44,144 nt of DNA, from assembly GCF_013294065.1 (NCBI RefSeq), contig NZ_JABSNM010000028.1, positions 1 to 44,144 of the forward strand. Reading direction: 5' to 3'. This document shows, in pieces, positions 7,755-15,131 of this stretch. Source of the stretch: Sphaerotilus uruguayifluvii (GTDB lineage: Bacteria; Pseudomonadota; Gammaproteobacteria; Burkholderiales; Burkholderiaceae_C). The position numbers were made by a program, and so were the translations under genes. The notes under the pieces are model-generated. The model was not told the origin of the DNA. It searched no databases and saw only the letters and a list, made by a program, of their open reading frames with translations. The first letter of the stretch is position 1, and every line of letters begins with the position of its first letter.

Positions 7755-8569
7755 GCGCGCGAACCATGAACGAGCCCCCGCACCAGAACAGCCTCGACCG
7801 GCTGGCCCTCGTCAGCGGCGCGACCGGCGGCATGGGCCGGGCGATCTGCGCCGCGCTGCTCGCCGATGGCTTGCGCGTGGTTATGCTGGGCCGGGACGCC
7901 GCCCGGCTGGAGGCCGCACGGGCCGAACTCGCCGAGGGCGCTGCTGCCGAGCGCCTTGCCGCCCAGGTCATCGACATCGGCGATGCCGCCAGCGTCGACG
8001 GCGCTTTGGCACGGATTGCCGCGCGATTCGGCGCGGTGACGGACCTCGTGCATGCGGCCGGCGACGGTCCGGTAGCGCCGCTGCTCGAAAGCTCGGAGCG
8101 CCAGTGGGTTGACACGGTCAACGGCAAGCTGCTCGGCACGGTCCGCCTGACGCGTAGCACCGCCGCTGAGATGGTCAAACGCCGCAGCGGCCGCATCGTG
8201 ATCGTCAACGGCGTGTTCAGCCAGGAGCCGGATCCGTTGTTCCCGATCAATAGCACCGTCAACTGCGGCCTCGCGGGCTTTGCCAAGGCGATTTCGCGCG
8301 ACCTTGGCGCGCATGGCGTACGTGTCAACGTGGTTAACCCCGGCGCGACGCGCACACCGCTATGGGGCGAGATCTGCCGCGCGCTCGCGCCGCGCTTCGG
8401 CGTCACGGCCGAAGAAGTCGACCGGACGGTTCAGGCCAAAGTGCCGTTGGGCCGTCTCGCCGAATCCGAGGACGTGGCCAGCGCGGTCGCGTTCCTGCTT
8501 TCACCGCGCGCGGCCCACATCAGCGGCGCCGTGCTCAACGTCGACGGCGGCGCCACCGCGGCCGTTTAG
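7751..8569 (+). CDS. SDR-fold protein lacking the catalytic Tyr and Lys
   Basis: This 272-residue short-chain dehydrogenase/reductase fold has the nucleotide-binding motif SGATGGMG (residues 22-29), the HAAGDG equivalent of NAG, and the late motif VNVVNPGATRTPL. The classical YxxxK pair is replaced by Asn at residues 167 and 171 (INSTVNCGLAGF), and the catalytic Ser is also missing from IVNG. It may therefore be a non-classical reductase or an isomerase/scaffold. The ATG at 7751 overlaps the previous stop, and an internal ATG at 7766 is possible. In this cluster it could act on a ketone or lactone intermediate. Confidence 0.8.
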   Translation: MSARTMNEPPHQNSLDRLALVSGATGGMGRAICAALLADGLRVVMLGRDAARLEAARAELAEGAAAERLAAQVIDIGDAASVDGALARIAARFGAVTDLVHAAGDGPVAPLLESSERQWVDTVNGKLLGTVRLTRSTAAEMVKRRSGRIVIVNGVFSQEPDPLFPINSTVNCGLAGFAKAISRDLGAHGVRVNVVNPGATRTPLWGEICRALAPRFGVTAEEVDRTVQAKVPLGRLAESEDVASAVAFLLSPRAAHISGAVLNVDGGATAAV

Positions 8570-8580
8570 GAGAGAGAACC

Positions 8581-9777
8581 ATGCGCACGTCCGCCTCCTT
8601 CCGCACAGGCCTGGCCGTGTCGATCGCCTGCGCGGCAACCTGCTGCGCGGTCGCGATCGTCTACTCCACGCAAGCCGTCTTCAGCGACATTGCGACCAAG
8701 TACGGCATCCCGCTCAGCGACGCTCGGTTGTCCTTCAGCGTGTGCAGCATCGCCTATGCCTTGGCCTTCTTCGTGCTTGGCCCGCTGTCAGACGTCGTCA
8801 GCGCTCGTTGGCTGGCCGCGGCGGGGCTGTCGATCGCGGCAGCGGCCACGGCGATCACGGCGATCACGAGTAGCGCACCGGCCTTCCTCGCCGCTTCGGC
8901 GATCCAAGGCGCTTCGACGGCGGCGGTACCGGTCGCGATGTTCGCGCTGTTGCCGCGACTAGCCCGCAAGGAGCAGCTCGGCACCTTCTTCGGCTTGATC
9001 ATCGCTGCCTCGGTCCTTGGCATCACACTGGGACGGGCGGGTATGGGACTGTTGACGGCCGCTGCCGGACTGAGTGGCGCACAGATAGCCGGCACGCTGA
9101 TGCTGCTGGTCATGGCAGCGCTGCTGACCTTGCTGCCGCCAGAGACGCTGGCAAACACGGGCGGTGCCGGCGTGCAGACCTATGGACGCGCGCTGCGCAT
9201 GCTGGCCTCGAGCGAGCTGCTACGGCTGTTCGCGACCGGCTTCCTGCTGTTCTTTGGCTACTTGGGCACCGTCACGTTCCTGACCCTTCGGCTGCATGAA
9301 GCGCCCTTTGCGCTCGACAGCGCCACGATCGGCGCCATCAGCCTGCTGGGACTGGGCGCGATCGTCGGCGCGCCAGTCTCGGGACGCTTGACGGCGCGCT
9401 ATGGCTCGCTCGCGGTCGGCACCGCTGGCCTGTGCATCGTGGCTTTAGCCATCTCTTGTCTTGCGCTAGCCGACACGACGCCGCTTGCCGGTCTCGGCCT
9501 GTTCCTGATCTTCCTGGGCACCTTCGTTTGCCAGCCGGCGGTATTCGTGCGCATCGCCGAGCGCGTGCCAGCCGACCGACGCGGATCGGCCTCCTCGCTG
9601 TACCTGCTGACCTGCCTGGGCGCGGGTAGCTTGGCCAGCGCCGTACTTGGACCGCTTTGGCAGCACGCCGGCTGGCACGGCGTCACTACAGCATGCTTGG
9701 CCGCCACCGCCGGGAGTCTGGCGCTCCTGGCGAGCGATGGCGCCTCCCGACGCACTGCCCCATTGCCGAGCGCCTGA
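8581..9777 (+). CDS. MFS transporter
   Basis: This 398-residue integral membrane protein has about 12 hydrophobic segments and a typical MFS length. The loop between segments 2 and 3 has GPLSDVVSARWL, matching the MFS motif GxLaDrxGrr. A second half begins near residue 200 (ELLRLFATGFLLFFGYLGTV). The start at 8581 is preceded by AGGAGAGAGA and lies 11 bases after the SDR stop. The first segment carries a CAATCCAV stretch. It probably exports or imports the compound handled by the neighbouring enzymes; the substrate is unknown. Confidence 0.85.
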   Translation: MRTSASFRTGLAVSIACAATCCAVAIVYSTQAVFSDIATKYGIPLSDARLSFSVCSIAYALAFFVLGPLSDVVSARWLAAAGLSIAAAATAITAITSSAPAFLAASAIQGASTAAVPVAMFALLPRLARKEQLGTFFGLIIAASVLGITLGRAGMGLLTAAAGLSGAQIAGTLMLLVMAALLTLLPPETLANTGGAGVQTYGRALRMLASSELLRLFATGFLLFFGYLGTVTFLTLRLHEAPFALDSATIGAISLLGLGAIVGAPVSGRLTARYGSLAVGTAGLCIVALAISCLALADTTPLAGLGLFLIFLGTFVCQPAVFVRIAERVPADRRGSASSLYLLTCLGAGSLASAVLGPLWQHAGWHGVTTACLAATAGSLALLASDGASRRTAPLPSA

Positions 9778-9936
9778 ACACGCAACCCACGAATTGCCCC
9801 CTGCGGCTGTTGCACAACGTAGCGCGGGTGGATTGATACACAACGAGACCATCCGGACCGATGGCATTGCAGGAGACAGAACGACCGTGCCGTGATGCGG
9901 ACACGGATAGCTCCACCTTCCAAGCGGAGGAATCAG

Positions 9937-10755
9937 ATGAAAACCATCTTTGTCGTCGGCAACAAGTTCCGCGATTTCGCGCGCAACGAGGGCGTGGTCA
10001 CGATCGGCGAACTCGCCGAGATGGTGCGCACCAGCAACTTCGAGCGGCTTGCGCCGGGCAGCCGCCTGGTCGCCGGCCAAGGCGTACGCGAGGCCGATCT
10101 GCAGACCATCCACGACCAAGCCCGCCACGCGCTGAAGGCGCAGGGCATCGACGTGCAGCCGATCTTGCGCCGCGGCGTGCGCGCGAGCCGTTTGCAGACG
10201 CACAAGCACCGCATCGAGAACGCCATCATCTCGCATCCGGCACAGGTGACCGAGGACTGCTTCGAGGCGGCCTTGCTGCTCGACGAGCGCAGCGAACTGA
10301 TGGCGGATCACCAGACCGGCCAGCACATCCAGGGGATGATCCTGATCGAGGCGGCGCGCCAGATGTTCCTCGCCGTGACCGAGGAGTACTTCATTGGCCA
10401 GGCCGTGCACGATCGCTACTACTTCGTGATCCATGGCGCGAACGTCAAATACACCGGGTTCGTCTTCCCGCTGGCCGCGACGCTGCGCTATGAGGTCGTC
10501 TCGAAGGAGACGGGGAACCCGGCCCGTATGCGCTTCGAGACCCTTGTCTCCGTGCTGCAGGGCGGCGCCTGCGTCACCCAGGTGGAGTTCACCTTCACGG
10601 CCTTCCACGCCAGCAAGATCGAAGCGAAAGAGCAGCAACAGGCGCTGGCTCTGCTGCAGTTCGAGCGGCAGCCCCAGGAATCGGAGGCGCCGCAGCCGGT
10701 TGAAGCGGTGTCCTCGGCCACTCCCCACGCCGTGCTGCAGTTGGTCACGGTTTGA
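9937..10755 (+). CDS. AfsA-type hotdog-domain protein (A-factor biosynthesis family)
   Basis: The 272-residue protein has an AfsA-repeat hotdog domain at about residues 90-225. Its signature DHQTGQHIQGMILIEAARQ (124-142) matches the family pattern DHxxDHxxGMxxxEAxRQ. In Streptomyces AfsA/ScbA this fold joins a beta-ketoacyl chain to dihydroxyacetone phosphate on the way to gamma-butyrolactone signals. Here only one clear hotdog unit is seen; AfsA has two. The first 90 residues (IFVVGNKFRDFARNEG...) are different. The start at 9937 follows a strong GGAGG site. It comes 159 bp after the MFS gene, the widest gap in the cluster, so an internal promoter is possible. The enzymatic role is inferred from family only. 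Confidence 0.8.
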   Translation: MKTIFVVGNKFRDFARNEGVVTIGELAEMVRTSNFERLAPGSRLVAGQGVREADLQTIHDQARHALKAQGIDVQPILRRGVRASRLQTHKHRIENAIISHPAQVTEDCFEAALLLDERSELMADHQTGQHIQGMILIEAARQMFLAVTEEYFIGQAVHDRYYFVIHGANVKYTGFVFPLAATLRYEVVSKETGNPARMRFETLVSVLQGGACVTQVEFTFTAFHASKIEAKEQQQALALLQFERQPQESEAPQPVEAVSSATPHAVLQLVTV

Positions 10756-10781
10756 GCCGTGCAGACGTCCGGGAGAAAGAC

Positions 10782-11627
10782 ATGGACAACGAGAAGCTCT
10801 TCGAGCTGAGTGTCACCACGCAGGGGCCGACCTACCCGCCGAGCGAGGTAATGGACGCCCAAGGCAATTTTATTGTGATCGGCCGAGTAAACCGGCGCGC
10901 AAGCGACGGCGCGCTGCGCTCGGACTGGTCGAGCGCCGTCGTCTCGGCTTCCAGCGCGGTGCCTGCATTCGGCGAGAACCTGCCCTACGACATTGTGCGC
11001 GAACTGGACGAGACGCTGACGCCCGCCGACGAGGCGATCGTCCTACACACGCTGCCGCTTCCATTACCGTGCAACAACTACCCAATGGTTTTCGCGCCGC
11101 AGCAGTGCCCGGATGCCGGCTCGCTGACGCGACCGAGCTACCCGCTCCACGAAGTGCCCATTCCTGACCTTCGCCCCGAGGATGGCCCGAAACGGAAAGG
11201 GCCTATCACGCTCGGCGCGTGGTGCCGCGCGCGCGGCGAGCTCGCGGTAAGCATCGCCCAGGATCGGCGGTCCGCGGCCTTCGACTTCGCGTTCTCCGGG
11301 CTGATTCCCGACAGCCTCTACACCGTCATGTCGCTGCGCCAGCGCGACCTCGATCCATCGGGGCCAACCCGGCCGGGACCGCTGGGCGTGCCGAACGTCT
11401 TCGTCACCGACGGGTACGGCGACGGGCGCTACCAAGCCGTGCTGCCGAACCCGTTCCCGGCAGCCGGCACGCCCGGTGCGAACCGGATCGTCAATGTCGT
11501 CGTGCTGTGGATGAGCTACCAGATGAACCGCGGGGGTGCCATCGGCTGGTTCGGCCTTGGGGGCGACATTCATGCGCAGCTCAAGCTGCGAGCCGGCTCG
11601 TTCGGCGAGTTCGTAACCCTTCCCTGA
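10782..11627 (+). CDS. uncharacterised cluster protein
   Basis: This 281-residue protein was not recognised. The start at 10782 follows GGGAGAAAG; the gap to the AfsA-like gene is 26 bp. No signal peptide or membrane segment is visible. The C-terminal half (from about residue 145: ITLGAWCRARGELAV, GLIPDSLYTVMSLRQRD, GPLGVPNVFVTDGYGDGRY) looks like an all-beta domain with a GPLG.PN.F..D.YG pattern. The N-terminal half is rich in Pro and Ser. Its place between AfsA-like and tautomerase genes suggests a part in the same pathway, but no function can be stated. Confidence 0.6.
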   Translation: MDNEKLFELSVTTQGPTYPPSEVMDAQGNFIVIGRVNRRASDGALRSDWSSAVVSASSAVPAFGENLPYDIVRELDETLTPADEAIVLHTLPLPLPCNNYPMVFAPQQCPDAGSLTRPSYPLHEVPIPDLRPEDGPKRKGPITLGAWCRARGELAVSIAQDRRSAAFDFAFSGLIPDSLYTVMSLRQRDLDPSGPTRPGPLGVPNVFVTDGYGDGRYQAVLPNPFPAAGTPGANRIVNVVVLWMSYQMNRGGAIGWFGLGGDIHAQLKLRAGSFGEFVTLP

Positions 11628-11641
11628 TCGAAAGGACCACC

Positions 11642-11863
11642 ATGCCCTTCATCTCCATCACTACTTGGCCGACGCTCGGCGACGAGAAGAGCCAGGCCCT
11701 GATCGAGGCCGTGACGCAGACCGTACATGAGGTCTCCGGCGCTCCCCTCGACAAGATCGTTGTGGTCATTCACGAAATCGCGCAGAACCGCTGGGGCGAG
11801 GCCGGCGTGTTGGGTTCGAACCCCGCCTTCCCCGAACTCAGCCGACGCCGAACCGCGTCCTGA
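11642..11863 (+). CDS. 4-oxalocrotonate tautomerase-family protein
   Basis: The 73-residue protein begins MPFISITTWP; removal of Met exposes Pro-1, the catalytic base of 4-OT-type tautomerases. The pattern EKSQALIEAVTQTVHEVSGA, then DKIVVVIHEIAQNRWGEAG fits the beta-alpha-beta tautomerase fold and its length. It would interconvert keto and enol forms of a small substrate. It lies 14 bp after the preceding gene with GAAAGGACC as ribosome site. The tail (ELSRRRTAS) is variable in the family. Confidence 0.8.
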   Translation: MPFISITTWPTLGDEKSQALIEAVTQTVHEVSGAPLDKIVVVIHEIAQNRWGEAGVLGSNPAFPELSRRRTAS

Positions 11864-11895
11864 TCCCGTCCACCAACTTCTCAGGGACTATTGCC

Positions 11896-12633
11896 ATGCC
11901 CCATGCCTACGCCTTCTTCGACGTCGACGGCACGCTGCTGAACATGAAGAGCATGTTCAGCTTCCACGACTACTGGTATCGCCGGTGGCTGCCGTCGCAC
12001 AGCGGCGCCGTCGGCGACGAGTTCGAGGATGTCTCCGCCATCCTGCGAGCGCTCACCGAGAACGGGTCTCCGCGCGAGTTGGTCAACCGCCGCTACTACG
12101 CGTTCTTCGCCGGCCGTTCGGTCGAAGCCGTCGCCGCCTGCGCGGAGGCGTGGGCTCGCAGCGTACTGGCTGACCCCGGCCTTTTCATTCCCGAAGTGCT
12201 CGATGAACTGAGCAACCTGCGCGCCAGGAGCGTCGAGCCGGTGTTCGTGTCAGGCTCCTTCCTTGAGATCCTGCAACCTATCGCCGAGCACCTAGGCGTG
12301 CGCCAAGTGCTGGCAACGCGGCTGTTGCAGGCCGGCGGCAAGTACACGGGCCGCTTCGAGGCGCCGCAGACGATCGGCACCGGCAAAGCCGTCGCGATCA
12401 CAGCGTTCCTCGCGCGGGGAACGGCGCAGGCCGCAGAGTGCTGGGCCTTCGGCGACGACGCATCGGACCTTCCCATGCTGGAGGCCGTAGGTCGTCCGGT
12501 GGCGGTGATCGGAGACCCAGAGCTCGGCGCGATTGCGCAAGCGCGCAGCTGGCGCCGCCTGTATGTGGGAGCCGACCCGGACCAGTCGCTGCTGCTCGCG
12601 GGGTCGTCCGTTCTGGCCGAGGATGCTGTATGA
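11896..12633 (+). CDS. HAD-superfamily phosphatase (SerB-like, subfamily IB)
   Basis: This 245-residue cytosolic protein has all HAD motifs: FDVDGTLL with nucleophile Asp9 and acid/base Asp11, VSGS (Ser119), the motif III Lys164 (GTGKAVAI) and GDDASDLPML (Asp187/188, Asp191). The helical cap after motif I (FHDYWYRRW...) is typical of the IB class, which includes phosphoserine phosphatase and polar-lipid phosphatases. In gamma-butyrolactone pathways a phosphate from dihydroxyacetone phosphate must be removed, so a phosphatase next to an AfsA-like gene is suggestive. Its stop overlaps the next start (ATGA). Confidence 0.85.
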   Translation: MPHAYAFFDVDGTLLNMKSMFSFHDYWYRRWLPSHSGAVGDEFEDVSAILRALTENGSPRELVNRRYYAFFAGRSVEAVAACAEAWARSVLADPGLFIPEVLDELSNLRARSVEPVFVSGSFLEILQPIAEHLGVRQVLATRLLQAGGKYTGRFEAPQTIGTGKAVAITAFLARGTAQAAECWAFGDDASDLPMLEAVGRPVAVIGDPELGAIAQARSWRRLYVGADPDQSLLLAGSSVLAEDAV

Positions 12634-13451
12634 ATGCGCGCCGTAGGCTCCTGTACACCATGGCCTCGATGCTGCCCCTGCTGTGCACCCACGCCCACTC
12701 GGCCCCCAACCGCTGGAGCAGCGACCGGGTGGTGGCCACGGGGTTGTCCTCGCCCGTAGGCATGGCGCTCGACCGCGACGGTCGCCTGCTGGTGGCCAAC
12801 TGGAGCGCCGGCACGGTGCTCGCCATCAATGCCGACGGTAAAGCATCGGTCGTCGCCGAAGGCCTGACCGGCCCGTCTGGCCTAGCCCTCGGCCCGCGAG
12901 GCGAGATCTACGTTGCCTCGTATAGCGGCGACTTGGTGTGGAGGTTCGGCCGTTCCGGGCAGAAGGAGGTCTTCGTGCGAGGACTCGCGACGCCAGCCGG
13001 GCTGTCCTTCGATTTGAAGGGGCGCTTGCTGATAGCCAACCGCAGGACCAATCAGGTGCTGGCAGCCGATGCCGCGGGGCGGCTCTCCATTGCCGTTGAG
13101 GGCGAGCTTCAAACCCCCGTCGGCGCCGTCCAACTGCCCGACGGCAGCTACTTCGTTTCGAACATCAACGGCGGCGTGTCCTTCGCGGGACCGGACGGTC
13201 GGGCGCGCACCGTGTCCACGGAGTTCTTGCAGCCTGGTCCGGGTATCGCGATCGCCGACAGCGATTCGGTGTACGTGGTCGACTATGGCGGGACCGAGGT
13301 GAAGCAGGTATCCAAGGATGGCAGCACGCGGGTAGTTGCAGGCGACCTTCGCAGCCCGGTCGGCCTCGTGGTAGCCGCCGATCAGGGCACTGCGATCGTG
13401 GCCGACTGGGGCACAAACACCGCCTACGGCTTCCGCATCGGTGTGGCGTGA
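12630..13451 (+). CDS. exported NHL/SMP-30-like six-bladed beta-propeller protein
   Basis: This 273-residue protein starts at 12630, overlapping the HAD stop. The N-terminus MNARRRLLYTMASMLPLLC followed by THAHSAP is a signal peptide, so the protein is periplasmic. The rest is a string of repeats of the type LxxPxGLAxDxxGxLxVAN: VGMALDRDGRLLVANW, SGLALGPRGEIYVASY, AGLSFDLKGRLLIANR, and later GIAIADSDSVYVVDYG and GLVVAADQGTAIVADWG. This is the NHL/SMP-30/gluconolactonase propeller superfamily, which includes metal-dependent lactonases. Whether the metal ligands are complete cannot be decided by eye. It is the last gene of the cluster. Confidence 0.8.
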   Translation: MNARRRLLYTMASMLPLLCTHAHSAPNRWSSDRVVATGLSSPVGMALDRDGRLLVANWSAGTVLAINADGKASVVAEGLTGPSGLALGPRGEIYVASYSGDLVWRFGRSGQKEVFVRGLATPAGLSFDLKGRLLIANRRTNQVLAADAAGRLSIAVEGELQTPVGAVQLPDGSYFVSNINGGVSFAGPDGRARTVSTEFLQPGPGIAIADSDSVYVVDYGGTEVKQVSKDGSTRVVAGDLRSPVGLVVAADQGTAIVADWGTNTAYGFRIGVA

Positions 13452-13461
13452 AAACGCCTGC

Positions 13462-13479
13462 CCGACACAACTGTGTCGG
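13462..13479. repeat. perfect 8-bp inverted repeat after the propeller gene
   Basis: CCGACACA (13462-13469), AC, TGTGTCGG (13472-13479) begin 10 bases after the stop codon of the propeller gene. No T-run follows on the plus strand, so it may be a protein-binding palindrome or a weak terminator hairpin. Bases 13480-13638 show nothing else recognisable. Confidence 0.4.
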
Positions 13480-13638
13480 TATCGTAGTGGCATCTGTGCG
13501 GCTACTCAGGTCCGCAGGCTGTGCATCCACCGCCAAGGCATCCAGCAGAATAGTCTGTTGACGATCCACATTGCCCCAAGCCACAGTGCCAGCGTGATGG
13601 CCGACCCCAAAGACTGCTTCCATGATGGTGCACTCGAC

Positions 13639-13979
13639 TGAACCGCCCCGGGTTTCGCGGAGGCCGGTTGGTTTAAGTGCTCATGCCGCCGCGGCTGACT
13701 GTTCGGCGAGTTGGCGCCAGTAGTTTGCCTCGACCCCGGCTGGCGGGATGTAGCCCAGCGGCCCCATCAGTCGGTGGTTGTTGAACCAGGAGACCCAGGT
13801 CAGCGTGGCGAGCTCGACGGCCTCGCGGGTCTTCCAAGTGCGGTGGTGGATGACCTCGGCCTTGTACAGGCCGTTGATCGTCTCGGCCAGAGCGTTGTCG
13901 TAGCTGTCGCCCTTGCTGCCCACGGAAGGCTCGACACCGGCCTCGGCTAGGCGTTTGGTATGGTGAAAACTGATGTAGT
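13639..13979 (-). mobile_element. right-end remnant of an IS3-like element
   Basis: The end TGAACCGCCCCGGGTTTCGCGG at 13639 (first 13 bases as in the IS3-like element at 2307) is followed by a minus-strand orfB tail: YISFHHTKRLAEAGVEPSVG, then DSYDNALAETINGLYKAEVI and LATLTWVSWFNNHRLMGPLG, to the stop at 13681. It retains the segment with the catalytic Glu but has lost everything upstream of about residue 200. The cut at about 13979 is within 10 bases of the parB stop. It has the same orientation as the element at 2307-4892, so the two flank the lysR-to-propeller cluster as direct repeats. Confidence 0.85.
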
Positions 13980-13986
13980 GTCAGTA

Positions 13987-15075
13987 TCAGACGGAATCAA
14001 GCAGCCGGGCCACGGCTGCCGCCAGGGCTTCCGGCGTCATCGCGCCGCCCAGAGCGCTGGCATCGATCTGGATGTACATGCGACCGTCACGGTCCTGGCT
14101 CCAGCGCCCCGTCGATCGCCCGTCACCTCGGAGCAGCTGACCGGCCGATCGCACTTCATCCGCCGCCGCGCCGACCAGCTCGGCCACCACCGCCGCAGCC
14201 CCAAGCACGCGCTCTTGCAGACGCAGGCGCTCGGCCCGGCGCAGCACGCCCTTGGGGTCGGCATCCAGGGCCGCCGTCAGCGTCTTGGCATGCCGGTGCG
14301 TGATCGTCGTCGGCGAGGCAAAGCAATCGATCACGGCCGCCGGCAGATCGGCCACCAGCAGCACGTTCGCCACCCAGGTGTGCGACACCCCCAGCGCATC
14401 GGCCAAGCGGCGGTTTGACAGGTACAGCCCCTGATCCAGCGCACGCCGGTACATCATCCCCTGCTCGTAGGGCGACAGGTCCGCACGCTCGCGGTTCTCG
14501 CGGTCCATCATCGCGAACAGGTCCGCATCCGACAGCGCTTGCGTTTCCACGGTCGCCAGCACCGGCAGGCCCAGCTCGGCGCAGGCGCGGTGACGCCGAT
14601 GCCCGAAGACCAGCTCATAGCGGTCCGGCTGATCCACGAGCGGCCGGACCAGGATGGGCTGGACATTGCCGCCGGCCTGCTGGATGTCGCGCTTCAGGCT
14701 CTGGAAGGCCGGATTGGCAAAGGCGTCCGCGTGTCGGTTGGCCCAGCGGCTGGGCACGATCTGCGCCGTGTCCAGCCGACGCGTGACCGCAGCACCGTCG
14801 TAAGCGCTCAGCTGTTCCTTGAGGCGGCTGATCTCGCTCTCGGTCGCCAGCATCTGGCCACGGAACTGCAGCATCTGGCCCGGACCGGTGCGCGGCACGC
14901 TGCGGGGCACCACGGGCGGAAACTGAGTCCCCGCCGGGGCCGGCTGCGCAGCCGGAACGGCCGGTGCATCGTCCTGCCGCGGCCCGATGGGCGCAGCAGC
15001 AGGGAGGAGGGGAGAGTTGCCCGTGAGTGCCCGCAGGCTGTCGGTGACGGACTGCAGCTTCGACTTCGTGCTCAT
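13987..15075 (-). CDS. parB: ParB-family partition protein
   Basis: This 362-residue ParB/RepB/Spo0J-type centromere-binding protein has an N-terminal Pro/Ala-rich linker (residues 1-60) and a ParB/sulfiredoxin CTPase domain containing GGNVQPILVRPL and the box GHRRHRACAELGL. An HTH region follows (LSNRRLADALGVSHTWVANV). The C-terminal part (about 270-362) probably dimerises. The start at 15075 follows AAGAGAAC. It lies 56 bp downstream of parA in the same direction, with a TGGCAACC palindrome in the gap. Its 3' end is immediately bordered by an IS remnant, so the downstream region was probably replaced. Confidence 0.92.
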   Translation of the reverse strand: MSTKSKLQSVTDSLRALTGNSPLLPAAAPIGPRQDDAPAVPAAQPAPAGTQFPPVVPRSVPRTGPGQMLQFRGQMLATESEISRLKEQLSAYDGAAVTRRLDTAQIVPSRWANRHADAFANPAFQSLKRDIQQAGGNVQPILVRPLVDQPDRYELVFGHRRHRACAELGLPVLATVETQALSDADLFAMMDRENRERADLSPYEQGMMYRRALDQGLYLSNRRLADALGVSHTWVANVLLVADLPAAVIDCFASPTTITHRHAKTLTAALDADPKGVLRRAERLRLQERVLGAAAVVAELVGAAADEVRSAGQLLRGDGRSTGRWSQDRDGRMYIQIDASALGGAMTPEALAAAVARLLDSV

Positions 15076-15107
15076 GTCGTTGTTCTCTTGCTAACTGACT
15101 GGCTGAC

Positions 15108-15124
15108 TGGCAACCGGGTTGCCA
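15108..15124. promoter_or_regulatory. palindrome TGGCAACC-G-GGTTGCCA, candidate parS or Par operator
   Basis: The perfect 8-bp inverted repeat with a 1-bp centre lies in the 56-bp gap between parA and parB. The same 8-bp arms recur at the 5' end of parA (16327-16345). Placement next to par genes and recurrence suggest a ParB- or ParA-binding site. Confidence 0.55.
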
Positions 15125-15131
15125 CAGTGAC

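Noticed and set aside
9778-9936. Promoter in the gap before the AfsA-like gene (TTGCAC...TGATAC)
   Set aside because: 18-bp spacing and a poor -10 match; too weak to annotate.
9466-10728. 420-codon minus-strand frame opposite the MFS and AfsA-like genes
   Set aside because: It crosses the ends of two good genes and shows no recognisable motif.
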